DNA of 64,000 bases from the NCBI GenBank assembly GCA_015075515.1, contig JABTUE010000001.1:1263001-1327000 (forward strand). The letters are read 5' to 3'. How positions within the stretch are numbered: the stretch's first letter is position 1; every line of letters starts with the position of its first letter. The position numbers and the translations under genes were made by a program. Positions 8,165 through 16,320 of this stretch are shown here, in pieces. Origin of the DNA: Planctomycetota bacterium. GTDB taxonomy: Bacteria > Planctomycetota > UBA8742 > UBA2392. The notes below the pieces were generated by a model. The model had not been told where the DNA came from. It was given only the letters and a program-made list of their open reading frames with translations, and made no database searches.

Positions 8165-10981
8165 TCAGTTCCGGCGACGCCGCAACAGCGGCAGGCCCGC
8201 CAGTGCCAGCAGCCACAGCCCGTGCCCGGCCGCCATTGCGGCACATCCCCCGCCGCCTCCGCCCCCTCCGCCGCCGTTGCCCACGCCGGCACCCGGCGCC
8301 ACGGCCACGTTCAGGGTCAGGGCCTGGGTGCCAAACACGCCCACGCTGTCGGTGGCCCGCACGGTAAAGGCAAAGCTGCCGGTCACCGTCGGCGTGCCCG
8401 TGATCTGGCCCGACGGCGACAGCACAAGCCCCGCCGGCAGGGCGCCGCTTTCCAGCGCCCAGGCATACACGCCTGTTCCGCCTGTGGCCGCCAGCGCCTG
8501 GCTGTAGGCCACGCCCAGGTAGCCCTGGGGCAGGGCCGGTCCCGAAACAACCACCACCATGCCCGTGCTGGTGCCCACGCCCGAAAGGTCAATCACATAG
8601 GGCGAGGCCAGCCCGGTGTCGTTGTGGGTGAAGCTGACCGTGGCCGACTTGGCGCCGATGGTGGCGGGGTCAAAGGCCACGGCAAAGCTGGTCGAGTTGC
8701 CCGGCGCGATGCCGGACGCCAGGCCGGTGGTGTTCAGAACAAAATCGCCGCTGTCAGGGCCGGCCAGCACCGGGGTGCTGATGTTGACCGGCGCGCTGCC
8801 GGTGCTGTGCAGGGTGATCACGACCTGGGCCGTTGGCCCGGCCGAGGCGTCCTGGCTGCCGAAGTTGACCGCCTGGGCCGTGACGCCGGTGACGGAAAGC
8901 TGGGGCACGCCGGGGTACCATTCGTCGGCGCCGGCGTCGGGCGCGCTGCCCTGGGGGCGGGCCTGGCCGTCAATGTCGGTGGCCACGGTGCCCATGCCGA
9001 CCAGGTTGATGCAGGGCGACCCGGCCTGCAGGTGCAGGTCAAAGGGCGCGCTGGTGGACACCAGCATCGGGTTCTGGCTGGTGCCCTGGGCGTCGCGCCC
9101 GAAGTATTGCCAGCTTGCAAAGTCGGTGTAGCTGGTGCTCAGCCCCTGATAAAACACCGCGCCGGTGCCGGTGTACCAGCAATTGTAGTTGCACAGCGCG
9201 GGCTCGTCGCCGTTGTTGTGGATGTAGATCGTGCCGTAGCCCGGCGTGAGCTGCACAAAGATGTTGCCGTAGCATTCGTTGATCCAGCCGTAGGTGCTGG
9301 CAAAGCAGCAGGCGGGCTTGCCCGCGCCGGCCTGGGCGCTGGTCAGCAGCACGGTGTTGTTGCGCACGGTGGTGTTGCTGCCGTTGCTGCGCCAGAACGT
9401 GATCACGCCGTTGATCACGTTGGCGGTTCCGGTGCTGAAGCCGTACATCACATGGGTCTGGCCCAGCGCGCAGTTGTACAGAAAGTTGTTTTCGATCAGC
9501 ATGTTCGTGCCGCTGTCCAGAATCGCGATGCCCGCGCCCTTGCTGTAGCCGTGGATCGTGCAGCCGCGGATTGTCAGGCCCTCGTTGGTCATGCCGTAGG
9601 TGCTGTTGGCAAACGTGGCAATGCCGAAATCCGTGCCGTTGCGCAGTTCCAGACCCTCAATCGTCACCCACGGGCAGCCGATGGAAATCGTGGCGAAATA
9701 ACTGCCCTGCCACAGATACCGGAACTCACTGCCGCTGCCCTCTACCACCGGCTTTTCGCCCGCCGCGGCCCGGATCGTCACCAGCGGCGAAGAGCTCGAG
9801 CCGGTGCCGCCCGGCGCGTACAGCGGCACGTTGGGCACGGCGCCAATGCCGTTGGTCATGCCCAATCCGTAGCTCTGGTTGGACTGGTACGGGCCGTTGC
9901 CCTGCTTGACGGTCAGGGTGACGGCGGCGTTCAGGCCGCAGAACTCGAGTTCGTCAAAGGCCTGGCCGATGTCGGCAAAATCCGCGCCGCCGGCGTTGTT
10001 GATCACGTAACTGCCGCCCATGCCGCAGCCGCCCTGAAAGTAAATCACATAGGGCGATTCGTTGCCGGTGGTGTCGTTGCTGGTGATGTTGAGGGTAAAG
10101 CTGAAGCGCCGCGCCGACGGCGTGACTGGAATGCTCAGGCTGTACGCCCCGCCCGGCATGACCTGGACCGGGCCCGAGAACATCCAGCTTGTGCCGCAAT
10201 CCACGCGGTTGGACAGGGTGATGCCGCTGATGGTCAGGTTGGCCGTCGCGCCGCGGTTGTAGACCTTCCAGTTGATGCTGTTGCTTGAGCCCAGGTTGAA
10301 CTTGCCGCGGGTGTCGGTACCGCCGCTCAGAATCAGGCGCGAAGTGCCGAACGCGGGCGCGGTTTCGACATCAATTTCAGGGTCGCCCTCGTAGTAGACC
10401 TCGTAGTCGCTGCACTCACCGCCCAGGGCGTCGCTGGTGGGGCTGCCGCCCTGGCCGTAACCCATGCCGGAATAGCCGCTGCTGTAGCCGCCGTTCCAGA
10501 TACGCGCGCGGATGATCACCCTGTCGCCCGCGGCCCCGGCCGGAATGGCGAAGGTAAAGGTGTTCAGGCCGATCGGCATGGCGTAGCCGCCGGTGCCCGC
10601 GCCCTCATAGACAATGCGTTCGCCGGCGTCGTTCCAGTCGCCGTCGTTGTTGAAGTCGGCCCAGATGCCAAGCACGTCGTGGGTGCTGAAGTGCGTGTAC
10701 AGCCAAACCTTTACCGTGGCGGTCTTGCCCTTCTGCATGTTCGAGAACTCGATGCCGTCATCCATGCCGTCGGCGTTGATGCCGCCCGGCACGGGGTTGG
10801 AGGTGCCCGAATCGTCCGTTACGCCCCAGCCGATGCAGAGCTGGCTGAACGACTGCTGGCTGGTGATCTGGGTGTGCCTGCAGGTGGGGTAGGGCGTGGG
10901 CGCGTCGCCAAAGTCAATGATCTGGGCGGCCAGCGGCGCGGCGCACAGGGCCAGCAGGCACAGGCTGAGTCGGCAAAGCAT
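8165..10981 (-). CDS. Secreted GEVED / beta-helix / Ig-like protein with MYXO-CTERM-like tail
   Basis: This is a large secreted or surface protein of 938 residues. A signal peptide (MLCRLSLCLLALCAAPLAA) is followed by DFGDAP and a GEVED domain (GMDDGIEF, then ADFNNDGDWNDAGE). Next come an Ash/HYDIN-type choice-of-anchor domain, a parallel beta-helix region rich in N, G and I/V (about residues 370-640), a second choice-of-anchor domain and a putative Ig domain. The C terminus has a run of Gly, then Cys-Ala, a hydrophobic segment and RRRRN. This architecture matches MYXO-CTERM-like sorting signals, in which processing occurs at Gly-Cys. The ATG at 10981 is preferred because AAGGAG precedes it and the signal peptide starts there. 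The partner protease is not in this window; the substrate or ligand is unknown. Confidence 0.8.
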   Translation of the reverse strand: MLCRLSLCLLALCAAPLAAQIIDFGDAPTPYPTCRHTQITSQQSFSQLCIGWGVTDDSGTSNPVPGGINADGMDDGIEFSNMQKGKTATVKVWLYTHFSTHDVLGIWADFNNDGDWNDAGERIVYEGAGTGGYAMPIGLNTFTFAIPAGAAGDRVIIRARIWNGGYSSGYSGMGYGQGGSPTSDALGGECSDYEVYYEGDPEIDVETAPAFGTSRLILSGGTDTRGKFNLGSSNSINWKVYNRGATANLTISGITLSNRVDCGTSWMFSGPVQVMPGGAYSLSIPVTPSARRFSFTLNITSNDTTGNESPYVIYFQGGCGMGGSYVINNAGGADFADIGQAFDELEFCGLNAAVTLTVKQGNGPYQSNQSYGLGMTNGIGAVPNVPLYAPGGTGSSSSPLVTIRAAAGEKPVVEGSGSEFRYLWQGSYFATISIGCPWVTIEGLELRNGTDFGIATFANSTYGMTNEGLTIRGCTIHGYSKGAGIAILDSGTNMLIENNFLYNCALGQTHVMYGFSTGTANVINGVITFWRSNGSNTTVRNNTVLLTSAQAGAGKPACCFASTYGWINECYGNIFVQLTPGYGTIYIHNNGDEPALCNYNCWYTGTGAVFYQGLSTSYTDFASWQYFGRDAQGTSQNPMLVSTSAPFDLHLQAGSPCINLVGMGTVATDIDGQARPQGSAPDAGADEWYPGVPQLSVTGVTAQAVNFGSQDASAGPTAQVVITLHSTGSAPVNISTPVLAGPDSGDFVLNTTGLASGIAPGNSTSFAVAFDPATIGAKSATVSFTHNDTGLASPYVIDLSGVGTSTGMVVVVSGPALPQGYLGVAYSQALAATGGTGVYAWALESGALPAGLVLSPSGQITGTPTVTGSFAFTVRATDSVGVFGTQALTLNVAVAPGAGVGNGGGGGGGGGGCAAMAAGHGLWLLALAGLPLLRRRRN

Positions 10982-11229
10982 GGGTCGCTCCTTGTCCTCA
11001 AAGGCTCGCCATTGTGCAGCCCTGATTGAAAACAAGAAGAAGAACCCGGCATGCCGGAGTCATTCTGTCTCGACTTCGTGATAGGGCGGGATGCTTCACG
11101 TCCGCGGGAAGCCGCGCCGCCAAAGACCGGCTTGTCGCGCGCGGCGTTGGCGCCGCCCGCCCCCTCAACGCGCTTTCTTTCCTTAACTACTATGGCCCGC
11201 CCACGGGCCCAAGCGCACCAGAGGAGCCA

Positions 11230-12426
11230 ATGACCACTGCCACCGTCTCACTGTCCAACGAAGAACTCCAGCGCTACGCGCGACACCTGATTCTGCCCGA
11301 GTTCGGCAAGGCCGGGCAGGAAAAGCTCAAGCAATCCAGCGTGCTGTGCGTGGGGGCCGGCGGGCTTGGTTCGCCGCTGTCGCTGTACCTGGCGGCCGCG
11401 GGCGTGGGCCGTATCGGCATTGTGGATTTTGACGTGGTGGACAAATCGAACCTTCAGCGCCAGATCATTCACGGCACAAGCTGGGTGGGCAAACGCAAGG
11501 TCGAAAGCGCCATGGCGCGCATCAGGGACCTGAACCCGTTTGTGCAGGTGGACATCCACGAAACCGCGCTTTCCAGTGCCAACGCGCGCCAGATCATCCG
11601 CAACTACGACGCCGTCGCCGACGGCACCGACAACTTTCCCACCCGCTATCTGGTCAACGACGCCTGCGTGCTTGAGGGCAAGCCCAACATCTACGCCAGC
11701 ATTTTCCGGTTTGACGGCCAGGCCACGGTGTTCGGTCTCAAAGACGGCCCCTGCTACCGCTGCCTGTACCCTGACCCGCCGCCGCCGGGCATGGTGCCAA
11801 GCTGCGCCGAAGGCGGCGTGCTGGGCGTGCTGCCGGGCATCATGGGCTGTATCCAGGCGCTGGAAACGATCAAGGTGCTGACCGGCATCGGCGAGCCGCT
11901 GAAGGGTCGCCTGAACGTGTTTGACGCCCTGGGCATGAGGTTTCGCGAGCTCAAGGTGCGCAAGGACCCGGCCTGCCCGATCTGCGGGCCCAACCGCAGC
12001 ATCCATGAACTGATTGACTACCACCAGTTCTGCGGCGTGCCCAACGAAGAAGCCCAGAAGGCCGCCGACGCCGCGCAGGCCGCAAAACCCGGAACATCGG
12101 GCACGGGCGACATCACGCCGGCGCAACTGAACGAACGCATCAGAAAAGGCGACAAGCCGTTTCTGGTGGACGTGCGCAACGCCAACGAACTGGACATCTG
12201 CAAGCTGCCCTTTGACGCCTGGATTCCGCTGCCCGAGTTCGGCCAGCGTTACGACGAACTGGCCGCGCACAAGGACAAAGAGATCGTGGTGTATTGCCGC
12301 TCCGGCGGGCGTTCGGGCAACGCCGTGAAGTTCCTGCAACAGCAGGGCTACAAAAACGCGCGCAACATGGTTGGCGGCATGCTGCGCTGGGCCGATGAAG
12401 TGGACCCCAGCGTGCCCAAGTACTAG
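11230..12426 (+). CDS. moeZ: MoeB/ThiF-type adenylyltransferase fused to a rhodanese domain
   Basis: The 398-residue enzyme activates the C-terminal glycine of a ubiquitin-like sulfur carrier (MoaD, ThiS or CysO type) by adenylation and then transfers sulfur through its rhodanese domain. The N-terminal E1-like domain has the nucleotide loop GAGGLGSPL, the ADGTDNF block, Zn-binding cysteines CYRC and CPIC, and the conserved SCAEGGVLG near the active cysteine. The rhodanese domain (about 295-398) has the active-site loop YCRSGGRSG. The start at 11230 is supported by GAGGAG just upstream and by the conserved LSNEELQRYARHLILPEFG start of MoeB proteins. Its acceptor proteins are not in the window, so molybdopterin versus thiamine or cysteine pathways cannot be separated. 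Confidence 0.92.
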   Translation: MTTATVSLSNEELQRYARHLILPEFGKAGQEKLKQSSVLCVGAGGLGSPLSLYLAAAGVGRIGIVDFDVVDKSNLQRQIIHGTSWVGKRKVESAMARIRDLNPFVQVDIHETALSSANARQIIRNYDAVADGTDNFPTRYLVNDACVLEGKPNIYASIFRFDGQATVFGLKDGPCYRCLYPDPPPPGMVPSCAEGGVLGVLPGIMGCIQALETIKVLTGIGEPLKGRLNVFDALGMRFRELKVRKDPACPICGPNRSIHELIDYHQFCGVPNEEAQKAADAAQAAKPGTSGTGDITPAQLNERIRKGDKPFLVDVRNANELDICKLPFDAWIPLPEFGQRYDELAAHKDKEIVVYCRSGGRSGNAVKFLQQQGYKNARNMVGGMLRWADEVDPSVPKY

Positions 12427-12590
12427 AGCATTTTCATGATTCGTCTACAGGCTTCCGCTTGCGGCGGGCGTCGCATCCCTGCGTCGCGCTCTCTCAACGT
12501 GGCCTCCAGCCACGTCTGCGCTCGCGCTCCTTGGTCTGCTTGCCCGGCGCGGCGCGGAACCCCTGCATACAAACCATGAAAAAGCTCTAG
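12423..12590. mobile_element. MITE-like element with imperfect terminal inverted repeats
   Basis: A 168-base segment is bounded by CTAGAGCATTTTCATG on the left and the reverse complement of CTAGAGCTTTTTCATG on the right, so the ends match at 15 of 16 positions. An internal hairpin ACGTGGC-CTCCA-GCCACGT (7-bp stem) sits near its centre. It encodes no credible protein, and its left end overlaps the stop codon of moeZ. The shape fits a non-autonomous insertion element; no transposase is in the window. Confidence 0.55.
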
Positions 12591-12610
12591 CCCTTGCGGC
12601 GGTGTTCCGG

Positions 12611-12639
12611 ACTCCGGCGCGGGCTTTTCGCGCCGGAGT
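12611..12639. terminator. Hairpin in the convergent gap after moeZ
   Basis: Perfect 11-bp stem (ACTCCGGCGCG, loop GGCTTTT) lies between two convergent genes. T-rich bases are in the loop and weakly after the stem, so it may act as a terminator in either direction. Confidence 0.5.
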
Positions 12640-12709
12640 TCGTTTGCGGCCGGCACTGTCGGCACAAAAGTGCCGCGGAACAGTCTTGTGGGGCTGCTGC
12701 AATGCCTGG

Positions 12710-12746
12710 AGCCCCGGCCGGGCGTTGATACGCCCGGCGCGGGGCT
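12710..12746 (-). terminator. Hairpin just downstream of the selenoprotein gene
   Basis: Long nearly perfect stem (12710-12724 with 12731-12746, loop TTGATA) lies 14 bases past the stop of the minus-strand gene. It lacks a U tract, so termination is plausible but unproven. Confidence 0.45.
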
Positions 12747-12760
12747 TGGTTTGTCCGGCG

Positions 12761-14314
12761 CTACTGCGGACGAACGCCGCTGAACGCATCCGCCGGCGCC
12801 AGCCCCAGCCACGGGTCACTGCGCGGGGTTAGAAACACCTCGCGGTACACGCGCTCGTTCAGTGTCGCCAGGTCTTGCACCTCGCGCCGCGCAAACCAGT
12901 GGTGGATCTGGCTGTGAAACTGGTACTCGTTGCGCACCGTGTCTATGGCCAGCGATTCCTCAAAGTTCGCGGCCATGCGCGCCAGTTTGTCTTCGGCCTC
13001 GGTCAGCGCCTTAACCAGGGGCCGCTCGACCATTATGCTCTTGCCCATGGCGCGGCTTACGGCTTTTTCGGCCGCAAACGGGTTGGCCGCGCGCCGCACG
13101 CCCGCCGCCGCGTCGGCGTTCAGACGGCCCAGCCCCGACACCTCACGTCCCATCAGCACCAGACTGCGTGAATCCAGGCCGGGGTCGGGCAGTTCACCGG
13201 CCGCGACCTTGCGCCAGGTTTCGATCGCCGTGCCCTCGATATCCGCGCGGTCGTAGCTCAGGGCCACGTACCACAGCATTTCCTGCAGCGACTTGGTCAC
13301 GCCGCGCCGGATCGCAGCCGACGCGTGAAAGCCGTCCACCCGCGCCAGAAACGCCGCTTCGGCCTCGGACACGCGGGCGCTCATTTCGGTGTCGCCGCGC
13401 GACAGGTTGCCGCCGGCGCGGCCCAGCGCGGCGGCCAGCCGTTCCTCCAGCGCCGCGGCGCGCGAACGGTGGTACAACTGCATCAGCCGGTCGCGTTCGG
13501 GCGCGGGTTTGTCCTGCAGCTCGGCGTGCAGCAGCCGGGCCTTGTCCAGCGCGATCCGGAAGTGCAGCGGCGCGTACAGGCCGGGCAGGGCGTCCAGCGG
13601 GTTGCCGTCGGCGTCCAGCACATAGTGCACCGAGTTGCCGGTGATGGTGCGTTCAAGTTTGCGGCCGTCGCCGAAATCAATCGTGATTTTCGGAACCGGG
13701 CGTTCGCTGGTCCATTGCAGCACGAAGTTGTCGCGCAGGTATTGCGAGATTTCCGCGTTGGCGTACAGCACGGTACGCATGTAGCGCCCGTTGGCTCAAC
13801 AAAACTCGTCATCCAGGGTGCCCAAAAGATACAGGTTCAGAATCGGCAGACCGCGGGCGCGGGCTTCGGCCCTGGCGGTTTCCGCATCCGTGTGCCAGTA
13901 CAGGCCGCTGGCCCAGCCGTCGTGCTGGCCGCTGACTTTGTCAAAGGCGCGCAGCACGCGGTCGCCGGCGGCGGCGTCGGGGGCGCTGCCGGTTGCGGCC
14001 TCGCCCAGACGGAAGGCGATTTCGGCGCCGTGGGCCTGCTTGAGCACATCCAGCCCGGCCGGCCCCAGCGCGCGCAGGTACGCGATCGCGGCGTCGGCCA
14101 CGGCGCGGTCGGCGGACGCGGCGGCGATTGCGGCCTGGCGCGAGTCGGTGAAGACGGGCACGGGGGTCAAAGCGGTGTCCGGGGCCGGCGTTGTCGCTCC
14201 CGCACCCGGCGCGGGTGTGGCGTTGGCGCGGGATGCGGAAGGCGCGGGCGCCTGGCTGCAGGCGATGCACCCGGCGAGCAACAGCAACGGCGCGAACAGC
14301 TTCGGGCGTGTCAT
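12761..14314 (-). CDS. Lipoprotein thioredoxin-fold (seleno)protein with Cys-Sec motif read through UGA
   Basis: Two consecutive open frames are in the same frame and separated by a single UGA at 13796-13798. Together they encode 517 residues, with Cys172 directly followed by the UGA-coded residue 173 (context LDDEFC-U-ANGR). Residues 1-16 are a lipoprotein signal (LLLLAGC, lipobox Cys16). The part after the UGA continues a thioredoxin-like fold (FVLQWTSERPVPKITIDF, then VLDADGNPLDALPG) followed by a helical C-terminal region. From memory, planctomycete proteins of this kind are known as thioredoxin-family (seleno)proteins. A stem-loop at 13760-13788, ten bases after the UGA, fits a bacterial SECIS. 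An ordinary automated call would split it into 13796-14314 and 12761-13780. No selenium-insertion genes are in the window. A redox role outside the inner membrane is inferred. Confidence 0.75.
13760..13788 (-). promoter_or_regulatory. Candidate SECIS stem-loop for selenocysteine insertion
   Basis: In the mRNA, GGCG-C-UAC pairs with GUA-CGCC (7 bp with one bulged C) around a 14-base loop that contains GU. It starts seven bases past the UGA codon at 13796-13798, within the window normal for bacterial SECIS elements. Pairing was worked out by hand. Confidence 0.45.
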
Positions 14315-14379
14315 GGGGTATCTCCGTGTTCAGGCGTGAGCGCCTGCAACAAGAATACGCCCCCGACCGCCCCGGCCGG

Positions 14380-14398
14380 GTAACAGCCCTGTAACAGC
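14380..14398. repeat. Two direct copies of GTAACAGC
   Basis: GTAACAGC occurs at 14380-14387 and again at 14391-14398, 11 bases apart, upstream of the selenoprotein gene. One helical turn of spacing could suit an operator, but two copies alone are weak evidence. Confidence 0.25.
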
Positions 14399-14429
14399 GG
14401 CCCCGGCGGGCCGGGCGGGCACGGGCGCG

Positions 14430-16277
14430 CTAGGGCTTGAACGAAAAGCTGACCCGGCCGGCTTTGTGGGCCACAAACGGGTTGCCCGCCAGGGCGGCGG
14501 CCGGCCCGCACAGGCGGCTGAGCGCCTCGGTGCGGCGGGCCTTTTCGGCGGCGTCGGGGTTACCCGCGGCGGCAATCAGCCGCCCCAGATCGTCGGGGTG
14601 CATGGTCACGCCGGAAAACACCAGACCGGGGTGGCTCAGCCGGCCGGTGACTTCCGCCGCCAGGGGCACATCGCCGGCCGTACCCTTGAGCCCGCCGCGG
14701 ATCGCGGCCTCAAAGCTGGGTGCGGCCGGGTTGAACTCGATGGTGCCCTCCAGCGTGCCTTCGGCGGCGCAGAACGCAAACCGTCCCTGCGCCAGTTGCA
14801 GCCTGCCGCCCACGCCCAGGCGGGCTTCCTTCAGACCGGGCTGCTTGTGCAGGCGGCCGGAAAGCGCGCCGGAAAGCACGCCGCTGACGGGTTCGCAGGC
14901 CACGGTCAGGGCCTGCACGTCAATCGTGTAATCCAGCGTCAGGTCGGAAAACTGTTCGGCCACCTGAACGATGTTGGGCTGAAGGTCCGCCAGGCGCCGG
15001 GCCGTCACGGGGCTCCAGGATATCGCCTGGGCGGCGCGGCCGGATGTCACCGTGGCCTCCAGCGTGCCCGTCAGGCGCGCCGGGTCGCCGTTGAGGGTCA
15101 GCAGGGCTTCGCCGCGGGTGCTCAGGGCCGGGCCGGTGCACAGCGTGCCGTCGGGGACAAGCAGTTGCAGTTGTTCCAGCGACAGGCGCGTGCCGTCCAC
15201 AAGCCGCAGGCCGCCGACTACGCGGGCCTGGGGAATGTCGAACGCTCGCGTTTCGTCCAGCGCCATCACCGCGCGGTGAAAATAGCGAAAGCCGGCCAGT
15301 TCGGCATCCAGGGCAACGCGCAGGTCGCGCAGCGTGCCGCTGACGCGGGCCGTGGCGCGCAGGTTGCCGTCGAACACGTCAATCTTGCGGTAGCGCGCCC
15401 AGACTTCGCCCAGGTCCATGTAATCCAGTGTCACGACCAGCCCGCCGGGCCCGGCCTGCGACTGCAGCGTGCCGTGGGCGTACAGGGCCGCGGCCTGGCC
15501 GTCCACGGCGCGCAGGTCAAGCGACAGCCCGGTGACGCCGTCGCGGCGCTCAAAGGCCGCGGTGCCGCGCAGGGCCAGGTTGTGGGTGCGGCCCCACAGG
15601 GTCAGGTCCATCTGGCGCGGGGCGCAATCCAGGCGCAGGCCCGCGGGTTCAAGCGTGCCGCGCGCGCGGGCAATGCCGATGCCGGCGCTGATTTCGGGGC
15701 CCTTGACCTCCAGTTCGATGCTTTCGATGTCCAGTTCCAGTTCGCGCCGCGACTTGCCCTCAAGCCCCGCAAAGAAAGCCCCAAAGTCGCTGTTGCCGTC
15801 CACCACCACGCGCAGCCCGCGCGCGACCAGCCTGGGGCGCGAGGCGCCGAACACAAAGCCCGGCCCGGTGACGACCCGCGCCTGCACCAGCTCGGCCCGG
15901 CCGCCCAAAGCCGCCAGCTCGACCTCGATGTTTTCCAGCCGCAGCTCGCCGCCGGCGGCGTGGTGGTGCCAGGCCGCCCAGGTCGGCCGCGCGCCCAGTG
16001 CGGATTCAAGTTCGTCCAGCGCCCGCTCGCGCGCGTACACGGCCCAGGGGTTGAACCCGGCCAGCGACGCCAGGGTGCAGACCACAACGCCCAGAAAATA
16101 CGCCAGCGCCGGCGCGCGCAGCCGGGCCGACACCACGCCCGGCAGGGCCGGCAGCGCGGCAAAACCCCCGAACACAAACGCCAGCGGCCCCAGCGCCAGC
16201 GCGCCCGCCACGGCCAGGTCGCCCGGCCCGCGCCGTGTTTTTCGGGACTGCGAAATCTCCGGGTGCGTTGTGGTCAC
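14430..16277 (-). CDS. AsmA/TamB-like membrane-anchored protein
   Basis: This 615-residue protein has two N-terminal hydrophobic segments (about residues 24-50 and 58-77) followed by a long region of alternating beta strands. The region carries repeated motifs of the type seen in AsmA-like and DUF748-like proteins (ELRLENIEVE, then GTLEGTIEFNP near the C terminus). Such proteins are thought to bridge the two membranes and assist lipid or outer-membrane protein transport, so it fits functionally with the Mla-like genes at 2249-5085, though it is not linked to them. The start is GTG at 16277. The gene lies back-to-back with lon, and the lon promoter overlaps its first codons. Confidence 0.55.
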   Translation of the reverse strand: MTTTHPEISQSRKTRRGPGDLAVAGALALGPLAFVFGGFAALPALPGVVSARLRAPALAYFLGVVVCTLASLAGFNPWAVYARERALDELESALGARPTWAAWHHHAAGGELRLENIEVELAALGGRAELVQARVVTGPGFVFGASRPRLVARGLRVVVDGNSDFGAFFAGLEGKSRRELELDIESIELEVKGPEISAGIGIARARGTLEPAGLRLDCAPRQMDLTLWGRTHNLALRGTAAFERRDGVTGLSLDLRAVDGQAAALYAHGTLQSQAGPGGLVVTLDYMDLGEVWARYRKIDVFDGNLRATARVSGTLRDLRVALDAELAGFRYFHRAVMALDETRAFDIPQARVVGGLRLVDGTRLSLEQLQLLVPDGTLCTGPALSTRGEALLTLNGDPARLTGTLEATVTSGRAAQAISWSPVTARRLADLQPNIVQVAEQFSDLTLDYTIDVQALTVACEPVSGVLSGALSGRLHKQPGLKEARLGVGGRLQLAQGRFAFCAAEGTLEGTIEFNPAAPSFEAAIRGGLKGTAGDVPLAAEVTGRLSHPGLVFSGVTMHPDDLGRLIAAAGNPDAAEKARRTEALSRLCGPAAALAGNPFVAHKAGRVSFSFKP

Positions 16278-16296
16278 GGGTGTACGCTGCTACAAA
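16268..16296 (+). promoter_or_regulatory. Candidate lon promoter
   Basis: TTGTGG (16268-16273), a 17-base spacer and TACAAA (16291-16296), 24 bases upstream of the lon ATG. The -35 box overlaps the GTG start of the divergent AsmA-like gene. Confidence 0.5.
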
Positions 16297-16320
16297 CGCC
16301 GCTTCAGGGAGGCCGCGATT

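Larger units (their letters stand above)
12427..12760. other. Gene-free stretch between moeZ and the selenoprotein gene
   Basis: This 334-base gap holds the MITE-like element (to 12590) and two hairpins (12611-12639 and 12710-12746). I found no credible open frame in the rest. Confidence 0.6.

Noticed and set aside
8015..10288. A 757-residue plus-strand frame opposite the secreted protein
   Set aside because: His/Gln/Gly-rich low-complexity shadow of the GC-rich antisense gene.
12427..12760. Possible small proteins in the gap after moeZ
   Set aside because: Arg/Pro-rich frames in several phases without ribosome-binding sites; explained by the MITE-like element and hairpins.
13796..13798. 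The UGA as a sequencing error or a real stop between two genes
   Set aside because: Frame is kept on both sides, the fold continues, and a SECIS-like hairpin follows; a genuine stop is still possible until selABCD is shown.
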